Source: Sphingobacteriales bacterium (GTDB lineage: Bacteria > Bacteroidota > Bacteroidia > Chitinophagales > Chitinophagaceae). Taken from it: a stretch of DNA of 6,678 nt. The DNA lies in NCBI GenBank assembly GCA_023251215.1, contig JAHEZF010000090.1:1-6678 (forward strand), read 5' to 3'. This document shows, one piece after another, positions 6,410 to 6,678 of this stretch; the first letter of the stretch is position 1, and each line of letters begins with the position of its first letter. Both the position numbers and the translations under genes were made by a program. Under the pieces are notes generated by a model. It made no database searches. It was not told the origin of the DNA and was given only the letters and a program-made list of their open reading frames with translations.

Positions 6410-6678
6410 ATGCCCAATAAATTCTTTTATCGTTCAAAAGTAAGACGGCTGATAGATTTAATAGCCATTCCGTTGACGTGGGCAGGCGCCATTTTATTCA
6501 GATATTTCCGGCGTAATAATGGCTTCAAAATGCCGCTGACCAAAAAGATCCTGTTCAAAAAAGGCGTATTCCCGGTCATTGATCATTATGAAGAACCATT
6601 ATTCAATACAAAAAGACATCTTGGAAGATCATTGAGGCAGGAAAGAAACCTGCCCGGTATCAATTGGAATATCGGGGA
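6410..6678 (+). CDS. 5' part of an unidentified gene, possibly a class I SAM-dependent methyltransferase (truncated by window)
   Basis: An ATG 11 bp after the purE stop opens a frame that runs to the window end: 89 full codons plus two bases. The N-terminus is basic (MPNKFFYRSKVRRL), followed by a hydrophobic stretch about 14-30 (LIDLIAIPLTWAGAILF) that could be a membrane anchor or an amphipathic helix. A segment about 51-66 (KGVFPVIDHYEEPLFN) and LPGINWNI (81-88) follow. These remind me of the N-terminal region of Bacteroidota class I SAM-dependent methyltransferases, in which a short FP-x-x-DHYYEP-like motif and LPGIDFN precede the Rossmann fold. The SAM-binding glycine motif would lie beyond the window, so the function is not shown here. 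That the frame is coding is well supported by its position, start and composition; the product is a guess. Confidence 0.5.
   Translation, partial: MPNKFFYRSKVRRLIDLIAIPLTWAGAILFRYFRRNNGFKMPLTKKILFKKGVFPVIDHYEEPLFNTKRHLGRSLRQERNLPGINWNIG

Noticed and set aside
1542..6490. Seven GGCGCC palindromes (1542, 2787, 3035, 4984, 6075, 6084, 6485), more than I would expect at this GC content
   Set aside because: Six of the seven are in-frame Gly-Ala codon pairs (GGC GCC) and the seventh is in a Leu-Ala-Pro context, so codon preference explains them without a DNA-level role.

Overview
The window reads as part of a Bacteroidota chromosome, most plausibly Chitinophagaceae or a near relative. This is inferred from the moderate-to-low GC content, the style of the PurE and efflux proteins, the general lack of clear Shine-Dalgarno sites, and two kinds of intergenic repeat (C/G-run hairpins and TTTGCGTCTTTGCG-type repeats) of a sort I recall as common in that phylum. 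No marker gene fixes the genus.

Layout: positions 1-150 hold an uncertain gene tail and a short leader. Positions 151-5754 carry a complete tripartite RND efflux operon, all on the + strand: a periplasmic adaptor (151-1221), a 1024-residue HAE1/AcrB-like inner-membrane pump (1386-4460) and a TolC-like outer-membrane channel (4447-5754). The channel gene overlaps the pump gene by 14 bp. The adaptor and pump are separated by 164 bp bounded by an inverted pair of C/G-run repeats, which look like the ends of a small non-coding element. A second, unrelated repeat cluster fills most of the 131 bp between the channel gene and purE (5886-6398). purE encodes the class I N5-CAIR mutase of purine synthesis. 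It is followed after 11 bp by the first 89 codons of a gene cut by the window edge, possibly a SAM-dependent methyltransferase.

How the genes work together: the pump takes substrates from the inner membrane or periplasm using the proton gradient, the adaptor bridges it to the channel, and the channel opens through the outer membrane. No regulator lies in the window, so neither substrate nor inducer can be read from context. purE and the partial gene are a separate housekeeping unit.

I found no convincing new biological system. The best leads are the repeat elements: one supplies the stop codon and last residues of the adaptor and ends one base before the pump start codon, and the other sits directly upstream of purE.
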